This document shows, piece after piece, positions 1-7,665 of a stretch of DNA of 64,000 nt (positions within the stretch are counted from its first letter, which is position 1; every line of letters starts with the position of its first letter). The translations under genes and the position numbers were made by a program. Source of the DNA: BOG-931 sp963781725 (GTDB taxonomy: Bacteria; Pseudomonadota; Alphaproteobacteria; Rhizobiales; Xanthobacteraceae); the NCBI GenBank assembly GCA_963781725.1, contig CAWAGV010000002.1:186001-250000 (forward strand), given 5' to 3'. The notes under the pieces are model-generated. The model saw only the letters and a program-made list of their open reading frames with translations. It was not told the origin of the DNA and searched no databases.

Positions 1-87
1 CCTTCGCAGTTCAAGGATCAACGCCTCTCCCTGCGGGCCTGCCGTTTCGTCGCGACGCGCGGAAGCAGGGCGATCGGCCACATTCAT
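1..87 (-). CDS. N-terminus of the type I secretion adaptor (HlyD family), cut by window edge
   Basis: An open frame of 29 codons runs from an ATG at 87 to the window edge. The ATG overlaps the TGA of the upstream exporter gene in an ATGA junction, so the two genes are translationally coupled. The visible part is a polar cytoplasmic-type N-terminus (MNVADRPASARRD) with no domain. In this family the gene after a PrtD-type ATPase is almost always the HlyD/PrtE periplasmic adaptor, and the identity rests on that context alone. The gene continues left of the window. Confidence 0.6.
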   Translation of the reverse strand, partial: MNVADRPASARRDETAGPQGEALILELRR

Positions 88-1880
88 GACGACGCACTCC
101 GCGTCGCCCGGGGGCTATCGCTTTCATTACTTTCTGTCTTGATTTTCTCTGTCGAGCTTTCTGTTTTGATTTTCTGTGTCGTGTTGAGCTGCACGGCGCG
201 GGCGACACGGGCGAACAATTCTTCACGTGGGCCGAATGCCACTATGCGGCCGTCGCGCAGCACCATCGCGGTATCGAGTGCGGAAATGGCCTCCGGGCGA
301 TGGGACACCATGATGACGATGCTCTGATTTCTTCGGAGCATCTGGATCGCCTTCATCAACGCCACTTCGCCATCGTGATCGAGATTGGCATTCGGCTCAT
401 CAAGCACGACCAGAAAAGGATTTCCGAACACCGCACGTGCAAGCCCAATGCGCTGGCGCTGCCCGGCCGAAAGAGACGAACCGCGCTCGCCAAGCCTGGT
501 GGAGTAACCGTCAGGCAATGCCAAAATCATCTCGTGCGCGCCGGCGAGCTGCGCGGCGCTCAGAATTGCATCCGAAGCGGCATTGCCATCGAACCGGGCG
601 ATATTTTCGGCAACCGTGCCGTCAAACAGCGCCACATCCTGCGGCAAGTATCCGATGAACCGTCCCAAGTCGTCCGGATGCCAATTGTCCAGCGCCGCGC
701 CGTCGAGACGGACGACACCTTTGCTCGCGGGCCATATGCCGGTGAGCGCTCGCACCAGCGAGGACTTGCCCGCAGCACTGGCGCCGAGCAATGCCATGCC
801 CATCCCGGCAGTCAGTTTGAACGAGATATTGGACAGCACGACGCGGTCGCTTGCGGGCACCTCGATCGTGATGTCCTCGACAGACAAACTATGACTGGGT
901 CGAGGCAGATCAACGGCTGAAGCCTGTGGGGGTGCCACGGTTCCCAGGATCTTGCGGAGCCGATCGATGCCTTGCCGCGCGGCAACAAGCTGTTTCCAGT
1001 TCGCGAGAGCGATTTCGATCGGCGCCAAAGCCCGGCCCATCATGATCGATGACGCGATCATGATGCCGCCGGAAGCCTGCTCGACGATGACCAGATAGGC
1101 GCCGGTGCCGAGTATTGCCGACTGAAGTATGAAGCGCACAATCTTGGCAATCGCGCCGATATTCGCGTAAACGTCGGCGACGTCGAAATTCTGCCGCAGG
1201 TAACGCTCGTTGGTTTCCATCCATCGCGCGGTGAAGCGGCCGGTCATGCCAAGCGCACGAATCACCTCGGCGTTTTGGTGCGTCGAGTCGGCCAGCACCT
1301 GCCGCTGGGCGCTGCTGTCCATCGTGAACTTCGCCGCTGCGCGCGACTTACGTTCGGTTGTCACGGTCAAAGCAATAATACTTGCTGCGCCGAGCGTCGC
1401 GACCAAGCCGATCGCCGGGTGAAATATGAAAAGTGCGATGAGGAAAATCGGTATCCACGGCAAATCGAGAAATGCCGTGGGCCCAAGGCCGGAGAGGAAA
1501 ATGCGTATCTGGTCGAGATCGCGCAACGGTTGCTGCGCAATCATCGCTTTGGCGCCCCGCAACGGCAGGGCCGCAATCGCCAGATAGATGCGCTGCTGCA
1601 GGCCAATATCGAAAAGCGTACCTATTCGCGACAGCATCCGTGCGCGCGCGGCTTCAAAGTATGCTTGGAAAACATAAGCAACGAGGACTATTGCCGAGAG
1701 TCCCAACAGAGTTGCGACGTTGCGGCTGGGGAGTACGCGATCGTACACCTGCAGCATATAGAGAGAACCAGACAGCATCAGCAGATTGATCACGCCGCTG
1801 AAGACAGCAACGGCGCCGAGGCGGCGCGCACTTGCGCGCAACTCAATCGCTACAGGATCATCCGGCGCAGGACTCAACAT
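84..1880 (-). CDS. Type I secretion system permease/ATPase (PrtD-like ABC exporter)
   Basis: Inner-membrane ABC half-transporter that would power export of a C-terminally signalled protein (RTX protein, protease or similar) through an HlyD adaptor and TolC. The N-terminal half is a transmembrane domain opening with two hydrophobic helices (AVAVFSGVINLLMLSGSLYM and the following segment). The C-terminal half is the nucleotide-binding domain, with Walker A GASAAGKSS, signature LSAGQRQRIGLARA, Walker B LVVLDEPNANLD and an H-loop (VSHRPEA). Length (598 aa) fits PrtD. I chose the ATG at 1880 because the family begins just before the first helix; the frame stays open further upstream. The C-terminus carries an odd duplicated KIKTES tail. 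No secreted substrate gene is visible. Confidence 0.9.
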   Translation of the reverse strand: MLSPAPDDPVAIELRASARRLGAVAVFSGVINLLMLSGSLYMLQVYDRVLPSRNVATLLGLSAIVLVAYVFQAYFEAARARMLSRIGTLFDIGLQQRIYLAIAALPLRGAKAMIAQQPLRDLDQIRIFLSGLGPTAFLDLPWIPIFLIALFIFHPAIGLVATLGAASIIALTVTTERKSRAAAKFTMDSSAQRQVLADSTHQNAEVIRALGMTGRFTARWMETNERYLRQNFDVADVYANIGAIAKIVRFILQSAILGTGAYLVIVEQASGGIMIASSIMMGRALAPIEIALANWKQLVAARQGIDRLRKILGTVAPPQASAVDLPRPSHSLSVEDITIEVPASDRVVLSNISFKLTAGMGMALLGASAAGKSSLVRALTGIWPASKGVVRLDGAALDNWHPDDLGRFIGYLPQDVALFDGTVAENIARFDGNAASDAILSAAQLAGAHEMILALPDGYSTRLGERGSSLSAGQRQRIGLARAVFGNPFLVVLDEPNANLDHDGEVALMKAIQMLRRNQSIVIMVSHRPEAISALDTAMVLRDGRIVAFGPREELFARVARAVQLNTTQKIKTESSTEKIKTESNESDSPRATRSASS

Positions 1881-2304
1881 GCTCAACTCACCGACGGATT
1901 TGATGCGTGAATAGCGGCGCCTTCTTGAGGAGTGCACGAGGTGCCGCGCGTAAGCCGCTCTAAAAGTTGCTGTGAAACCCGACAGAAGTGCGACCGAAAT
2001 TCGGCGCGCCGACAGATAATGCGCGAGGCGAACAAAAATCCGCATCGCCAGGTTGAAATCACGCGAAAAGTTCGGTGCGCACAATCCACGATGCGCTTTG
2101 GGCCGAAAATATTTCTGCTACAACAATCGACGCGGTGTCAGGTCGCCACTCCGCCAGTGGATCGGGCGCCATCAATCCACCCACGAATGATCACACATTT
2201 AGCCCGGCGGCCTCGCAATTCAGTCAGGCGATGGCCCAAATGCGAAGCGAGCCTTGCCGTACTGTTGAGTTTTGCCGGGGTCATTTGGTCAACAGGAGGG
2301 GACG
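1881..2304. other. Intergenic region between divergent transcripts
   Basis: About 420 bases separate the exporter (minus) from the His-rich microprotein and cytochrome module (plus). The open frames here are short and have atypical composition on both strands, and none has a convincing ribosome binding site. It should contain both divergent promoters; I could not pick out confident -35/-10 boxes. Confidence 0.5.
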
Positions 2305-2385
2305 ATGGCAGACGACAAACACCATCATCACTGTGACGGGCACACGCTGGCGCCACGCCGCGGGGACCGCAAAACGGTTGCATAG
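2305..2385 (+). CDS. His-rich 26-residue microprotein (putative)
   Basis: ATG at 2305 is preceded at ideal distance by a near-perfect Shine-Dalgarno (AGGAGGGG, 2294-2301). It encodes 26 residues ending at TAG 2383-2385. The peptide starts MADDKHHHHCDGH: four consecutive histidines, one cysteine and a further histidine, followed by a basic tail (APRRGDRKT). A His4-Cys-X2-His cluster is a plausible metal or haem ligand set, but this is inference. It lies 134 bases upstream of the cytochrome b fusion gene on the same strand. It could be a cofactor-binding or precursor peptide, or a translated leader controlling the downstream genes. I do not recognise a family. Confidence 0.5.
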   Translation: MADDKHHHHCDGHTLAPRRGDRKTVA

Positions 2386-2450
2386 GGGCGTACGTCAATT
2401 CCAGGCGAATTGGCGGGGCTGCGACGATTCAAATCAATACGACTTTGTGA

Positions 2451-2485
2451 GACAGGCCGCGGCGACGCTTTTTCCGCGGCCTGTC
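2451..2485 (+). promoter_or_regulatory. Perfect 12-bp inverted repeat in the leader of the cytochrome b gene
   Basis: GACAGGCCGCGG (2451-2462) is followed by an 11-base loop ending in five Ts and the exact complement CCGCGGCCTGTC (2474-2485). No T-run follows on the plus strand, so it does not look like a simple intrinsic terminator. It sits between the microprotein stop and the cytochrome gene, where an attenuator, an mRNA stability stem or a protein operator is possible. Confidence 0.55.
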
Positions 2486-2519
2486 GGCTACGACCTCGAT
2501 CCGAGGGAGAATAATAACT

Positions 2520-4481
2520 GTGAAATTTGTACTTTCGGGGTGCACGGTGGGACGAAGAGGGCAAATAAAAAAAACGGACTATGGCACAGTCATCCTTCAC
2601 TGGCTGCTGGTGGCGTTGCTCGCAATCGCTATTGCGACAGGATTGAGGATCGCAACCGAATCGCCGGGCCGCACCTGGATCAACGTCATCGATCTTGTTC
2701 TGCCCGCAGCCGCAGTGTGGACATGGCACCTGCGATCCGCCGTGCTGCTCATCGCTATTGGCGTTGCGTACGCAGTTTACGTCTCGCGCCTTCGTCTTGG
2801 GCAGCGTATCAGGCTCGATCAGGTGCGCTTGCGAGGGCTTCTGGGCCGTCGCCATGCAAGATGGGGCGCGATCAATATCGTTCTTTATTGGCTGTTCTTT
2901 CTTGTCATGCTGTCGCAGCTCGCGACCGGCGTGCTGTTGTATCTTGGCTACGCCAATAGCTTCATGGTGTGGGTACACTGGATCGGACTTTGGTTCATCC
3001 TTGGCTATGTGCCCCTGCATCTTTGTTCGCAATGGAAGCTCGGCGGCGCGACTCAAATGCTGCGCATTTTTCGCCCGTCACGGCTCGTTGCGCCGTTGCC
3101 GCAATTGGAATTGGCTGACGTGGTGGCGTTGCTCGACCAGCAGTCGGGCCCGTCGCTGGCGCCGCAGCGGCCAGCTTTTGCGCAAGCCTTGGCCGACGGG
3201 CCTGGGCCCGCTCAACGCTTTGCAGCAGACGGCAACCCGCAAGTCTTCCAGCGTTCGCCGCTGGCAGTGGGCGATGCCGTGGAGACGTCGCATCATTCAA
3301 CGCCAAACAGCAGCACGCCGAATTCTCCGAATAGACGTTTTGCCATCCATTTGAATGCTTTCCTTGTCGCTTGCGTAGCAGCAAGTCTGATCGCGATCTT
3401 CGCGCTGATGGCAGAACGGCAGATCATCGATACGCTCTACATTCACCGCATTGACCCGATGGATATCCCAGTCATCGATGGCGAAACTTCCGACCCTATC
3501 TGGCGGAAAATTCGGCCGATCCATGTGCTGACGGAAAATGGCGGCAATTTTCAAGGCACCGGTGAGACTACGGTCTCCATTCAGGCGGTGCATGACGGAT
3601 CTCGCGCCTATTTCTTGTTTATTTGGGACGATCCGACCCGTTCATTGAAACAACTCCCACTTAGGAAGATGGATAATGGGTGGGGGCTGCTTCACGACGG
3701 TTACGAAATCGGGGATGAACACGCCTATAGCGAGGATAAATTCTCGGTTCTGTTGACCAGCATGGACTCGATCCTTGCCGGTGATTCTACGTTTCACGCC
3801 GGTGCTGCGCCCGTGGCAGGCGAGCCGCACACGCTTTCGGGACGTGGATTGCACTATACGATGCAAGACGGGCTATTTGCCGATGTCTGGGAATGGAAAG
3901 CGACAAGCACAAATGCCTCGGGATTTTGCGATGACGACCATTTTGGTCCGCCAGTCCGGGGCACGCCGGCGCAAGTCGGGGGCCGCACTCCATATCGGGG
4001 CGGTTTTGCGCCAGATCCCGGCTCGGCAAATTATCAAGACAACTTTATTGCGGATCCGGCGAAAGGCTATGCCGAGGGCGTCGTTCCGCGGCGCTTGCCG
4101 AAGGATCTCAACAATATGAACGCGGCGCTTGGCCGTGTCGATCTCGACCCTGATCACAGCGAGAGTGAAACCGCGCGATGGTACATGTCCGAGGAAGAAT
4201 CTGTTCCATATTCGCCGGAAAGCGATCGGCTTATCCCCGGAGGCGCCGTCGTTCCGGGCGTCATCATCTCGGGCGAATACTCGGGCGATCGTGCCGACGT
4301 GAGATGCGTAGGACGCTGGGCGTCCGGACGGTGGGCGCTTGAAGTCACGCGTCGTCTAGCGACCGACAGCCATTTTGACGTGCCGATCAGGAGCGGGACC
4401 TCGCTGCGGGTCGCTGCATTCGATCACTCGCAAATTCGACACACACGAAGCGTTCGGCCGATCCGGTTGGAGGTGGAGTGA
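2520..4481 (+). CDS. Cytochrome b561-type membrane domain fused to an ethylbenzene-dehydrogenase-like haem-binding (DOMON) domain
   Basis: 653-residue membrane electron-transfer protein. Residues about 22-180 form four hydrophobic helices with histidines at about 27 (ILHW), 70 (WTWH), 153 (WVHW) and 167 (PLHL), the arrangement expected for a bis-haem cytochrome b. A linker of about 100 residues and a fifth helix (about 278-297) lead to a C-terminal domain of about 340 residues. That domain resembles the gamma-subunit haem domain of ethylbenzene/DMSO-type II molybdoenzymes (DPIWRKI, AYFLFIWDDPT, WALEVTRRL). Start is GTG 2520 with GAGGGAGA upstream. It overlaps the reductase gene by one base. 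No molybdenum catalytic subunit is nearby, so the electron donor or acceptor is unknown. Confidence 0.8.
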   Translation: MKFVLSGCTVGRRGQIKKTDYGTVILHWLLVALLAIAIATGLRIATESPGRTWINVIDLVLPAAAVWTWHLRSAVLLIAIGVAYAVYVSRLRLGQRIRLDQVRLRGLLGRRHARWGAINIVLYWLFFLVMLSQLATGVLLYLGYANSFMVWVHWIGLWFILGYVPLHLCSQWKLGGATQMLRIFRPSRLVAPLPQLELADVVALLDQQSGPSLAPQRPAFAQALADGPGPAQRFAADGNPQVFQRSPLAVGDAVETSHHSTPNSSTPNSPNRRFAIHLNAFLVACVAASLIAIFALMAERQIIDTLYIHRIDPMDIPVIDGETSDPIWRKIRPIHVLTENGGNFQGTGETTVSIQAVHDGSRAYFLFIWDDPTRSLKQLPLRKMDNGWGLLHDGYEIGDEHAYSEDKFSVLLTSMDSILAGDSTFHAGAAPVAGEPHTLSGRGLHYTMQDGLFADVWEWKATSTNASGFCDDDHFGPPVRGTPAQVGGRTPYRGGFAPDPGSANYQDNFIADPAKGYAEGVVPRRLPKDLNNMNAALGRVDLDPDHSESETARWYMSEEESVPYSPESDRLIPGGAVVPGVIISGEYSGDRADVRCVGRWASGRWALEVTRRLATDSHFDVPIRSGTSLRVAAFDHSQIRHTRSVRPIRLEVE

Positions 4482-5536
4482 TGGCGAAAGTCTGCAAGGT
4501 GAGGATCAATGACGAGATCGTTTCGGCAAATCCGGGAGATTTGTTGCTCGATGTGGCATTGATGAATGGCATCGAATTGCCGCACGATTGCCGGTCGGGA
4601 TATTGCGGCACCTGCCAAGTGCGCGTCATCGCGGGGCGCTGCGTCGGAGCACCGACCGGCAATCCCGACTTTGTTCATGCCTGCCAGACTCGCGTGATCT
4701 CGGATCTGCAAGTTGTTGCCGAAAAGGTACCCGGGATAACGGCAGTGTCCGGTAATGTCGTCGATGTCGTCGCTATTGCTCCCGACGTGTTTGAGGTCAG
4801 CATCGAAAGTCAACAACACGTCGATTACATACCGGGCCAGTATCTCTCGGTGCATTTTCGCGGCTTTCCAGCGCGCCACTACAGCCCAACGGCTCCGCTC
4901 GACTGGCCCAGCAACCCGGATCTGATCCGCTTTCATGTGCGCCGGCTTCCAAAGGGGCGCGTGTCTTCGGCACTGGGACGAAAAATCAAAAGAGGTCATC
5001 GCGTGAAGATGACCGGGCCGTTCGGCGCGGCTTATTTTCGGCCCAACGATCCCGGACGGCTGGCCCTGATTTCCAGCGGCACCGGATTTGCACCGATCTG
5101 GGCGATCGCTGAGGCTGCGATCAGGGAGAGGCCGCAACGGGAGCTTGTCCTCATAGTCGGCGCGCGCGATCTCGATTCAATTTATATGATCCCGGCCTTG
5201 TGCAGGCTGGCGTTGTTCCCGCGCGTCACGATTATTCCAACGACACTAAGGCCCCAGACCATCACGTCAGCGGTCCGGCATGGCTCGCCAATAAAATACC
5301 TGCCCATACTTTCGAAAAGCGATGTCGTATATGCGGCGGGGGCGCCTGCCTTTGTCCAATCCGTGGTTCAGATTGCACAGGCCAATGGCGCCGAATATTT
5401 TACAGATCCCTTTTTGCCCGCCGGAGGCAACAGCGACGCAAGAAGTTTCTTGTCGCGTCTTTCAAATTGGGTCGCGCCGGCTCAACAAGATTCACCACCA
5501 TTATCGATCTGTGTGGGGCGTGAGACAGCAATCTAG
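4481..5536 (+). CDS. 2Fe-2S ferredoxin-NAD(P)H reductase (plant-type ferredoxin + FNR domains)
   Basis: Cytoplasmic flavoprotein moving electrons between NAD(P)H and a partner through FAD and a 2Fe-2S cluster. The ferredoxin domain has Cys37, Cys42, Cys45 and Cys68 (DCRSGYCGTC, then HAC). The FAD-binding RHYS motif follows at about 132-135 and the nucleotide-binding motif GTGFAPIWAI further on. Length (351 aa) matches oxygenase reductases such as phenol hydroxylase P5 or CDP-glucoseen reductase. I chose ATG 4481: it overlaps the previous stop (TGATG) and has GGAGGTGG at good distance. Tight coupling to the cytochrome b fusion suggests this reductase feeds, or is fed by, that membrane protein. 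Confidence 0.85.
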   Translation: MAKVCKVRINDEIVSANPGDLLLDVALMNGIELPHDCRSGYCGTCQVRVIAGRCVGAPTGNPDFVHACQTRVISDLQVVAEKVPGITAVSGNVVDVVAIAPDVFEVSIESQQHVDYIPGQYLSVHFRGFPARHYSPTAPLDWPSNPDLIRFHVRRLPKGRVSSALGRKIKRGHRVKMTGPFGAAYFRPNDPGRLALISSGTGFAPIWAIAEAAIRERPQRELVLIVGARDLDSIYMIPALCRLALFPRVTIIPTTLRPQTITSAVRHGSPIKYLPILSKSDVVYAAGAPAFVQSVVQIAQANGAEYFTDPFLPAGGNSDARSFLSRLSNWVAPAQQDSPPLSICVGRETAI

Positions 5537-5909
5537 ATGTCAATTTTTATGGCTTGCGGCTCGTGAGTGGAGTTTGCCCGGTATGAGGGCCACGAAATAT
5601 GACCCTGAGCAGCAAGTGTTGGTTTCGCGCGCTCATCCGTTACCCGGGTGCCGCATTGCAGAGCCATGCACCCGACCACAACAATTCGTCAACCATGCGC
5701 AACGGTGACGCCACGCAACGTCGTCCGATCAACGGTAAACCCGGAATCTGGAAAGCGAGCGCCCGGTCCCGAGGAAGAGAGACCGGGGCCGTCTGATGCC
5801 GGACGGTGCCCCATCGTACACCCCACCCCGACACTTCTTCGATGATGCCAGACCGAGGTTGATCGTTCGTTGACGTGTCAGGATCGGGCCGGGGCGACCG
5901 GCGCGCCGG
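5537..5909. other. Intergenic region without a convincing gene
   Basis: About 370 bases after the reductase gene. Open frames are short and low-quality. A 7-bp GC stem (CCCGGTC 5762-5768 with GACCGGG 5781-5787) is present but lacks a T tail. I see nothing else. Confidence 0.5.
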
Positions 5910-6074
5910 CTATTTCAGTCCGCTCGATACGCTGGTAAAGGTCGAATTCAGCTGCGTGCCGAGCGCTGCGACCACGGCAACGATGGCGACGGCAATGCCG
6001 GCCGCCAACAATCCGTATTCGATCGCCGCGGCGCCATTTTCATCCGCATAAAAATTCCAGAATGATTTGCGCAC
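5910..6074 (-). CDS. Flp family type IVb pilin
   Basis: 54-residue prepilin starting GTG at 6074, with AAAGGA seven bases upstream. After a short leader (MRKSFWNFYADENG) comes the Flp signature: the G14/A15 processing site, Glu19-Tyr20 and a hydrophobic assembly helix (GLLAAGIAVAIVAVVAALG). The family is cleaved by a TadV/CpaA prepilin peptidase and polymerised by the Tad machinery into adhesive Flp pili. None of those tad/cpa genes lies in the window, so this is an orphan or extra pilin copy that would depend on a tad locus elsewhere. The family match is clear despite the small size. Confidence 0.9.
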   Translation of the reverse strand: MRKSFWNFYADENGAAAIEYGLLAAGIAVAIVAVVAALGTQLNSTFTSVSSGLK

Positions 6075-6098
6075 AGTTTGATCCTTTCCCTTGATCGA

Positions 6099-6123
6099 AG
6101 TCTCCCAAGTCTCCCAAGTCTCC
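6099..6123. repeat. Short tandem repeat, unit AGTCTCCCA
   Basis: Two full and one partial copy of the 9-base unit AGTCTCCCA lie just upstream of the Flp pilin start. It may be a simple slippage repeat; any regulatory role is unproven. Confidence 0.6.
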
Positions 6124-6252
6124 TCTCGTGCTGGTCATGCCCGAGTACGCGCATACCGTGCGCGAGGCCAAGAAACTACCGGCACAATTCCTTGGGAACC
6201 GTTACCGGCTGCGCGAAGATTCGTTACAAAACAGCCGATAATTTATTGCAGG

Positions 6253-6630
6253 CTATCGAGCGGAGGAGCGGGAAAGTCCTTTTGCGGCAAGCTCGGCGAG
6301 ATATTCATTCCAATATTTTTCCCGATTGCGGCCGAGTTCGAAAAGATATTCCCAACTGAAAATTCCGGTCGAGTGCGTATCGTCGAAAACCAGCCGCACT
6401 GCATAGTTGCCGATCGGATGAATTTCGATGATGGCCACATTCTCCTTGCCGGCCACGGTGCGCCGTTCGCTTGGAGAATGTCCCTGCACCTCGGCGCTCG
6501 GGCTGCGCACGCGCAGATATTCTGCGGCGAGATCAAAACGCCCGCCGTCATCGAACGCAACAGTCAGCGTCTTGCGATCCTTGTGCAGGCGCAGTTCAGT
6601 CGGCCACGGGGTCGTCGCTGCCGCAGCCAT
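6253..6630 (-). CDS. DUF971 / GBBH-like N-terminal domain protein
   Basis: 125-residue single-domain protein of the DUF971 type, the small domain also found at the N-terminus of gamma-butyrobetaine hydroxylase and often associated with Mrp/ApbC iron-sulfur scaffolds. Typical stretches are ELRLHKDRKTLTVAFDDG, the EYLRVRSPSAEVQGH core and VRLVFDDTHSTGIFSWEYL. The ATG at 6630 lies two bases after the stop of the upstream Bug receptor gene, so it is the last gene of the operon. No catalytic motif is visible. A role in Fe-S handling would be inference. Confidence 0.8.
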   Translation of the reverse strand: MAAAATTPWPTELRLHKDRKTLTVAFDDGGRFDLAAEYLRVRSPSAEVQGHSPSERRTVAGKENVAIIEIHPIGNYAVRLVFDDTHSTGIFSWEYLFELGRNREKYWNEYLAELAAKGLSRSSAR

Positions 6631-6632
6631 CG

Positions 6633-7610
6633 TCAATCAAGCGTGATGTGGCCGTCTTCGATGACCTTCTTCCACTTCACATATTCGCTTTTGGTGAAAG
6701 CTGCGCCGTCGGCGAGGCTGGTGCCGCGCGGCGTCAAGCCGAACTTGGCGAAGGCGGTTTTGAGCTCGGGATTTTGCAGCGCTTTGCCGATCGCGGCGTT
6801 GAGCTTGGCCAGCACATCCGGCGGCGTTCCCGCCGTGCCGTAGAGTCCAAGCCAGAGATCGACATCGTATCCGGGCAAGCCGGCCTCCGCCACGGTCGGC
6901 AGATCAGGATAAACCGGCGAGCGCACCGCGCCGGTAGTCGCCAGCGCCGTCACGCGCCCGTCGCTGGTGAACGGCAAGGCGCCGGCGATGCTGGAGAACG
7001 ACAGCTGAATCTTGCCGCTCATCATATCGGTGTAGGAAGCGCCGATGCCTTTGTACGGCACGTGAACGGCATCGATCCCGGTACCGAGCTTCCACAGTTC
7101 GGCGGCCAGATGCGGCGTGGTGCCGACACCCGCCGACGCGTAGTTGAGCTTTCCGGGGTTGGCTTTGCCGTAGGCGACAAGCTCGGCGTAAGTCTTGACG
7201 CCAAGCTGCGGCGATACCACCAGGACTTCCGGAGACGAACTGACGATCGACAGCGTCACCAGGTCCTTGAAGATGTCGTACGGCATGGATTTTTGCAGTG
7301 TCGGATTAATCACGACGGCCGGATCCATGATCGCCATCTGATAACCGTCCGGCGACGAATGCGCGACGTAATCGACACCGACGATGCCGCCGGCGCCCGG
7401 TTTGTTGTCCACGACGACGGTCTGCCCCAACGCGTCGCTGAGATGCTGACCGATGGTGCGGCCGGCGAAATCCGTGATCCCGCCCGGTCCGTAAGGAACG
7501 ATCAAATGCACGGGCCGGTCCGGGAAGCCCTGCGCCTGCGCCGGCAGGGACAAAGCGAGAGCGAGCGCTGATCCAAAAAGGATGCTCGCGGCGGCAGATA
7601 GACAATTCAT
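6633..7610 (-). CDS. Tripartite tricarboxylate transporter substrate-binding protein (Bug family)
   Basis: Secreted periplasmic receptor of 325 residues, with an N-terminal signal peptide (ILFGSALALALSLPAQAQG) and the family opening PDRPVHLIVPYGPGG. Further family blocks are VVDNKPGAGG, HVPYKG and YPDLPTVAEAGLPGYD. I chose ATG 7610 rather than the one four codons upstream because GGAGAGAAAG immediately precedes it at proper spacing. Bug proteins bind carboxylated small molecules for a TctAB-type membrane pair, which is absent here. The gene follows the molybdopterin hydroxylase in the operon, so its ligand is probably related to that pathway. Confidence 0.88.
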   Translation of the reverse strand: MNCLSAAASILFGSALALALSLPAQAQGFPDRPVHLIVPYGPGGITDFAGRTIGQHLSDALGQTVVVDNKPGAGGIVGVDYVAHSSPDGYQMAIMDPAVVINPTLQKSMPYDIFKDLVTLSIVSSSPEVLVVSPQLGVKTYAELVAYGKANPGKLNYASAGVGTTPHLAAELWKLGTGIDAVHVPYKGIGASYTDMMSGKIQLSFSSIAGALPFTSDGRVTALATTGAVRSPVYPDLPTVAEAGLPGYDVDLWLGLYGTAGTPPDVLAKLNAAIGKALQNPELKTAFAKFGLTPRGTSLADGAAFTKSEYVKWKKVIEDGHITLD

Positions 7611-7665
7611 CTTTCTCTCCATGACCGGATTACAGTCTGCTCCGGCGTCGTGATCACGTCAAAGT

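Noticed and set aside
5762..5787. GC stem as a terminator of the ferredoxin-reductase gene
   Set aside because: Only seven pairs, no T-run, and over 200 bases from the stop codon.
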